A stretch of DNA of 64,000 nt from Berberis thunbergii. Its lineage: Eukaryota > Streptophyta > Magnoliopsida > Ranunculales > Berberidaceae. The stretch's first letter is position 1; each line of letters starts with the position of its first letter. Positions 58,600-64,000 of the stretch are shown in pieces. The translations under genes and the position numbers were made by a program. The notes below the pieces were generated by a model. The model was given only the letters and a program-made list of their open reading frames with translations, did no database searches and was not told where the DNA came from. The DNA lies in contig QNQO01010669.1 in assembly GCA_003290165.1 (NCBI GenBank), positions 1 through 64,000 of the forward strand, written 5' to 3'.

Positions 58600-59650
58600 T
58601 GTTGGTTGGTCCATATTGTTCCCAACTTAAAACCACCTATCCGGCATTCCATCCGGGCCTAAGTGGTGTAGGGTTTTTCTCAAAAGGCCTCGTTGCTATT
58701 AGGGAATAAACCATCTCCTTACTTGATATGAGACTATTCAAGCCAACACTTTTCGACAATCTCCATCTTGGCGCGAACCGTCACACATCTTACAATCCAT
58801 CCACCGGTTTGTAACATCTCGAAGTACACCTCCTCCTCGAGTCTCATGTGCAACCACGATCTTGTGTGTAGCACTCTGTGTACGGGCTTGACTATTCCCG
58901 GCATTGTTGGCTCTACCTAGTTGCGACCTCCGCATTAACTCCACCTCGTCCGAATTTGTAGGATACTTTCGAATACCACCTCGGCAATGATATGGAGCCT
59001 AATCTGGATCATTCATCTGGCGGACCGCGCACCTGCAATGCTCCACTTGGTCTAGCTCGCTGCCATGCGCCCACTCTCCTTGAACGATGGATGATCTTGA
59101 TCGTTCACCCTAAGGACCTGCGCTCCCGCTTGGATCTGGCTTGCTGCCCTGTGCCTCCGCCTATCCTCTGAACAATGCGCCGTCTGCACCTTCACCTCTT
59201 CGACCGAGTCACAACCGAACCATCGGCTCTGATACCAATTGTTGACTTGCCGAGCGCGTGCGCACACCTGGTTTGGCTCGCTGCCATGCGCCTATTTTCC
59301 TTGAACGATGGAGGATCTTGATCGTTCACCCGGAGGACCTGCGCTCCTTCCTGGATTTGGCTCGCTGCCATGCGCCTACGACTATCCCCTGAACAATGTG
59401 TCGCCTGCACCTCCACCTCGCCGATCGATTCCTAGGCAAACCATCGGCTCTGATACCAATTATTGGTGAGCGCGTGCGCGCACCTCTTGGTCCACTATAC
59501 ATAGCAAAAATATTGTCCCCAATTAGGCATTTTAGGGAAAACCCACACCACTTAGGCCTGAATGGAAGGCCTGATAGGTGGTGTTTAAATTGGGGACAAT
59601 ATCATTGCTATGTATAGCAGACCAAGAGGTGCATGCACGCGCTAGGCAGA
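58600..59650 (-). mobile_element. TRIM element with an inverted LTR end
   Basis: Minus-strand copy of the family at 23125. Its 3' LTR is 58600-58758, with an internal deletion. The internal region carries the shared AGTACACCTCCTCCTCGAGT block, and a primer site (59447-59458, read on the minus strand) precedes the 5' LTR start at 59460. Within the internal region a segment of about 200 bp is tandemly duplicated, creating a second primer-site-like GGCTCTGATACCA near 59224. At about 59524 the LTR switches orientation and continues as a plus-strand LTR end, giving a palindrome. Confidence 0.7.
59469..59643. repeat. LTR-derived palindrome, arms about 56 bp
   Basis: The left arm 59469-59524 (AGCGCGTGCGCGCACCTCTT ... 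ATTGTCCCCAATT) pairs with the right arm 59588-59643 (AATTGGGGACAAT ... GCATGCACGCGCT). The arms are the terminal part of the TRIM LTR in opposite orientations. Confidence 0.75.
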
Positions 59651-59663
59651 CCAACACCTATAT

Positions 59664-60540
59664 CCTTTCTCCATTACAGGTTTGAGAAAACAATTAACCA
59701 CTCTATTAGATGATGGTGAAGATACCTGGATCAAAACAATTTATCTCAATCCAATCAATCACAATATTTGGAAGGAAGATCTAAGCGACATGTTGAAAAG
59801 ATCTCACAGATCCAAATGGATTAATGTTAATCATCATTGGACACCTAGTTCCGTCCTTGATCTCATCATTTAATCTCAATCCTATATGAAGGGTTTGGGC
59901 TCAGATTAACTCGAGCTGGCATAGATTAACTCGAGCTGAGTTGGCGACTTGCTGATTCCTTTGATGGCAAAAAAAAAATCACTCTTAAGAATACATAGAG
60001 TTTCCCCATGCTTTGAGTAATTTTCTCTTCTCTTCCTTCCACCTCTTTGCCCCATTGCCTGACAAAGACTACCTTCATCACCCACTTCTGGTAACTTTTT
60101 TACACTCTTCAGAACCACTTAAAGTTACCTCTAGCTGATATTCAACTTTCGAGCTTCTTTCCACGGCTTTCTGTACAGAAAAATTGTCTTTTGTTGTCAA
60201 TAAAGTCCAACTTGATATTGTGCAAGCATTTTTTCCCCTTGAATCTTCCATGTTCCATCACATCAAACTGCAGTTCAGTTCATAAGTAGCAGTCCTCACA
60301 GGTAAGTTTGTTTAAAATTAACTTGACCTGATCTTCTTCCGCAACTTCTATTTGTTCATAAGAATTCACCTCTGAAATCCAATTCATTAGTGTGGACATG
60401 CTCAACAAAGAAGGAAGCTTGGAACTGAGTCTAGGTCTACACATCATATTCTTCCCGAGAACTAAGGAATTTAGGATAGTAATGAAACCGGGGAAGGAGC
60501 ATGCTCTAAAACCAATAGATGTAGCATGCAAATGCAATAA
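59664..60540 (-). other. Possible decayed gene of unknown family
   Basis: Minus-strand frames at 60280-60537 (ending LSMSTLMNWISEVNSYEQIE, then VAEEDQVKLILNKLTCED) and 59906-60118 have coding-like composition, and CTTACCTGTGAGG near 60300 could be a splice site. I do not recognise the family. A plus-strand frame at 59682-59873 is also unassigned. Confidence 0.25.
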
Positions 60541-61176
60541 TATGAAAGTTTAGAGTCCTCGGCTTGCCACAGCAATAAGACATCCAATACCTGTGATCTG
60601 TGCCTAGAATGTGTCACTAGATTTTTGACCTAGAACCAACAAAGAATGTGGTTTTACTAGGGGATTTCCTTTCAATAGCTATTCACAACGAGGGAACTCA
60701 AGGGGGTAACCCTGAATTCCTCAAAGATCTTGAATCCACAAGAATAGATATTTTTGGGAAACTTAAAATTTGATTGATAATGATGAATAATCTTATATCT
60801 AATACAATCTAGCGTATTAACAGTAACGGTGCTCATGGAAACTTGATCAGCACAACTTGTAGTTGTGCTGTCTTGGCAAGGAAACCTTGATAGCGATCTA
60901 TGTAGGGTTTGCATGGATATATATGCTTCTATTGATCCAAAGAATAAAGTGAAAATCAATATAGCAAACTTAAAAGCTTATTATGAACGTATCACCTATG
61001 GAAAGTAGCGAAATAAGAATTTAGTTGAATGATAAAAATGCCATTAGTTATAAATGTCAATTCTGAATATTAGTAGTTAGTAAAAGAGTGTTTTACTAAT
61101 TATAATTATATTTTGTTTGGTTTTCATTTTAAGCATCCAAAGATTTCTCTCATTTGTCGAAACAGACTTTAGGGAA
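60541..61176. other. No gene recognised
   Basis: AT-rich spacer, with a short unassigned minus-strand frame at 60672-60959. Confidence 0.4.
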
Positions 61177-61445
61177 TGTTGAACAATGCAACACAACATT
61201 AGGGTCAAACTGTTGCGGTCAAATTAGGATTTTGTGACTAGTCCAAACAAGGAAGAATATCTTCTTTGTTATGGAGTTATGGAGTAGGATTTAGATTCCT
61301 TATTGGCATAGGTTTCCTATCTCGTTTCAAATTGGGATACAATGTAATTACTACCTCTATATATAGAGGCTCATATCAATGAATAAGATAGCTCTCTGTT
61401 TTCCTCCCTACTCTTGTTTTTACTTTTTTTACGTTACTTTCAACA
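61177..61445 (+). repeat. Copia-type LTR, putative
   Basis: TGTTGAACAATGC at the left and CTTTCAACA at the right bound a 269-bp block with CTATATATAGAGG as TATA box. It is followed by CGTTATCAACACGAG, a phrase found just inside the LTR of several plant Copia families. Confidence 0.5.
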
Positions 61446-63139
61446 CGTTATCAACACGAGCCCTAACCCTAGCAGCTATTAAGAAAAAATCCTCACGCGA
61501 ATGTCATTCGCCGTTAGCACCATCCGCCGTGAACGCTTACCGCGAGCGTCTTCCCCCTCGACTCTTGTTTTACCTCCTGCTCGGCTAGGTTAAACTGCCA
61601 AGAATTAGTATGGATGCTGTAAGATGTCTGTTGGTCAGGTTGAGACCTCTTGTGGGTTTGACGACATTGGGACTATTGTGTTATTTGGAAATTGAGTGAA
61701 GACCAACGGTTCATTGAGTGGGTGGGTTGCTGTTGTGGTGGCGTTGGAGCCGTCAATGATCTAGGCAGCTACAGCCAAAATGTTGAGAGTGGAGAAAAAC
61801 TTGTGTTTTCAGTTTCAACAGTCCATCCTTGCAGAGATTCGATATTTCAGCATCCCAAAGCTAAAAAGCTGTCACCTTCTCTCAATATTGCCTTCTTCGA
61901 TGCTCTAGGATTCCAGATACATTTCCAATTCACTTTCAGCTATAAGTATATTTTTATCGGTTCTTTTATAAAACAATGACACAATCACTATGTATCCATT
62001 GGAGGAATCAAATGGTTTGATTGTGTTTTCATTTACTTTTAATAGTTTTCATTGTTAGGCTTCTTTTTTTATCGCTGTCAAATATTTTTTTTCTTTATGA
62101 AAAATGTCCAACCACAAGGTATTTTGATCCTTAAGAAGCATATCCAAATCTTTGCCTCCCTAGTGTTTCAGTCTAGTCGATCTGGCTTTCAAGCAGAAGC
62201 CAAACAGTATGGTATTTGCCACACTGAGTATATTTTGGATCAGTTAATTTGAATTCCTACTTTAGGTTTGAATCAGTCTGACATGAAAGCTACTTACGCT
62301 TATATCATAGTGTAAATTGTTTTGCTTGTGATTGTGGGGATAGTGAATGTAAAATCGGATTGATTGTTTTGCTTTACACTTGTAACATAGTAATCGGATT
62401 GATTGTTTTGCTTTACACTTGTAACATAGTGTACACTTGTATGGAGTATAACATTATACACTGGATGTAAATCTTATGAATGACAATTTGTTCCATAGAA
62501 CAAAGTTTCTATCACATCCCAATAGAAATTCATAGTTCTTAGTCCCAAGTATCTGTATAATGTAATGTAAGGTAAGTTTTTAACTTACCGTCAGGCATAA
62601 ATAACATCGTATTCTTCATAAAGCAATGAAAACAAGACATGCTTAAGGTGCACTAAATCAAGCTAATTCTTCCTGATCTATCCTCATCGATACATTTGGT
62701 TTTGTCATTGTTTATTTATTTCCTTGCGACGTTACTAACTCCTCTGAAACTTTGTGATGACTTAATTTGATTATATGTAAGTTTTATAGCTTTTGTAAAT
62801 TAATTTAAATTCCAGTGGGGGTTCGCATTCGCTCCGAACTATGGCAGTTCGTGAAGCTTGAACTATGGTATTCGCTCCGAACTATGGCAGTTCGTGTAGC
62901 ATTGAATGATGACCGTTCACGACCATTGTTTGAAACTTCGAGTTTCATTCTAATCCAGTTCCTTGGATATCAGTTTCTTGGAAGCATTGGCTCAGAAACA
63001 CTAATTTTGTTCACTTTGCATTGTGCAAGACATCCATTCTTTCGAACTACCCGAAACACTAAAAGGAATTCGCTTCGGTTGACCAATGTTGGTCCATGGG
63101 CCACCGCCGTTGCTGCCGCACCAATGGGTGCCGCCATGC
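61446..63139. other. Region between LTR and integrase fragment; no domains
   Basis: Expected gag and protease are not recognisable. Two small tandem duplications are present: period about 39 bp near 62352-62430 (ATCGGATTGATTGTTTTGC) and period 43 bp near 62829-62902 (ATTCGCTCCGAACTATGGC). Confidence 0.5.
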
Positions 63140-63921
63140 ACGTAGCTTGCTCGTTCTGCAAAGCCTATTCCTTGGGAAATTAGGACTGAGACCGTCAAAG
63201 ATTTCTAAAGAGTCTATCCCATTTTTACAGCGAATCAAGGGAATATTTGTGGACCTATTCAACCAACTTGCGGACCATTTAGATATTTTATGGTGTTGGT
63301 TGATGTGTCGACACGCTGGTCACATGTCACGCTACTGTCCACCCGAAATGCTAAACTCTTAGCCTTGATTATTCGGCTGAGGGCTGACCACCCAGATTAC
63401 CCTATTAAGTCAAATCGACTTGATAATGTCGGAGAGTTTACATCGAAAACATTCGATGATTATTGTATGTCCATTGGGATTGATGTTGAACATCCGGTTC
63501 TCCATGTTCACACCCAAAACGGTCTTGCGGAAGTCATCTTCAAAAGGTTACAGATGGTCGTTCGGACGTTGGTTATGCGCACCAATCTGCCTATATCCGC
63601 ATGGGGCTATACAATTTTGCACACAGCAATGTTACTCCTTTTGAGGCCTATTGCCACCCAACCATTCTATGCGTCACAACTGGTAACTGGGTACAAATCG
63701 GATCTTTTGTAGTTACGCATTTTTGCGTGCGTAGTTTATGTGCCAATTGCGCCACTACAACGTACCAAGATGGGGCCTCAACGAAGGATGGATATAAATG
63801 TGGGATATGATACACCATTAATTATCCGCTACTTGGAACCATTGACAGACAATATCTTTAACGCACAATTTTCAGATTGTCACTTTAATAAGACAATCTT
63901 CCCGTCGTTAGGGGGAGATTA
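63140..63921 (+). pseudogene. Copia integrase fragment, frameshifted
   Basis: A GAG-pre-integrase remnant (FCKAYSLG, LRPSKISKESIPFLQRIKG) leads into the integrase core in a second frame (FMVLVDVSTRWSHVTLLSTR, RLDNVGEFTSKTFDDYCMSI, HTQNGLAEVIFKRLQMVVRT). A later frame gives DINVGYDTPLIIRYLEPLTD and FPSLGGD. A small deletion at about 63240 shifts the frame at the site of the first catalytic Asp. No reverse transcriptase lies within the window. It is probably related to the LTR at 61177. Confidence 0.75.
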
Positions 63922-64000
63922 GAACGTTAACATTTAACAGTTACGACAAAAATTGTCGTGGTCTGTCCCCACTTCGTCTCATCTTGATCCCCAAATCGCA

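Overview
This is a nuclear genome window from a land plant, most likely a eudicot. The evidence is intron-bearing plant gene families (B3-domain protein, class III peroxidase, Sec14-nodulin-type SFH protein, organelle-type small heat shock proteins) embedded in AT-rich DNA full of plant LTR retrotransposons and MITEs. I cannot name the species. I see no tRNA, rRNA, CRISPR or bacterial-type genes. Most of the sequence is transposon-derived. The one gene that reads open across all the exons I can place is the B3 gene.

Layout. 0-8.3 kb: no gene; a SINE, small tandem duplications, a PIF/Harbinger-type MITE with a nested SINE-like unit, a LINE remnant and a Mutator-type MITE. 8.8-12.1 kb: a B3-domain gene on the minus strand; its 2.4 kb last intron holds an opposite-strand fragment of a homoserine dehydrogenase gene, which itself carries a Tourist-like MITE in its intron. 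13.1-17.9 kb: a dispersed repeat, a Copia LTR with a decayed gag, a broken small heat shock gene and a hAT MITE. 17.9-24.0 kb: a nest of miniature LTR elements (TRIMs) and a minus-strand TNT1-like Copia, into which a hAT MITE inserted, into which an LTR element inserted and later left a solo LTR. 24.1-26.7 kb: a complete but non-coding LTR element (LARD/TRIM type) with exact target duplications. 27.2-28.2 kb: a second SINE and a second decayed small heat shock gene. 28.2-39.2 kb: a full-length Athila-like Ty3/Gypsy element with both LTRs, inserted just upstream of that heat shock gene's start codon. 40.5-43.2 kb: a hAT MITE, two strong hairpins and a TRIM remnant. 43.2-50.0 kb: a class III peroxidase gene of the peroxidase-47 type, with a duplicated core promoter, split in its first exon by a nearly pristine Copia element (5.2 kb, LTRs differing at about 2 of 239 positions). 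51.8-55.9 kb: two more hAT MITEs, a long C/A homopolymer tract, a second copy of the dispersed repeat and another hairpin. 56.7-58.4 kb: the first four exons of an SFH lipid-transfer gene, truncated, followed by a TRIM. 61-64 kb: LTR and integrase fragments of another Copia element.

How it fits together. The genes appear to have been repeatedly used as insertion sites: sHSP by Athila, peroxidase by Copia and a TRIM, the SFH intron by a TRIM, the B3 intron by a gene fragment plus MITE. Insertion order can be read from nesting and exact target duplications. I found no obviously new multi-gene system. The observations I would follow first are TRIM LTRs that carry a plant snRNA-type upstream element and TATA box at polymerase III spacing, the non-coding 2.6 kb LTR element with internal periodic repeats, the near-perfect 76-bp-arm hairpin, and the young Copia whose integrase has lost a catalytic aspartate. 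All family assignments are by eye; no database search was run.
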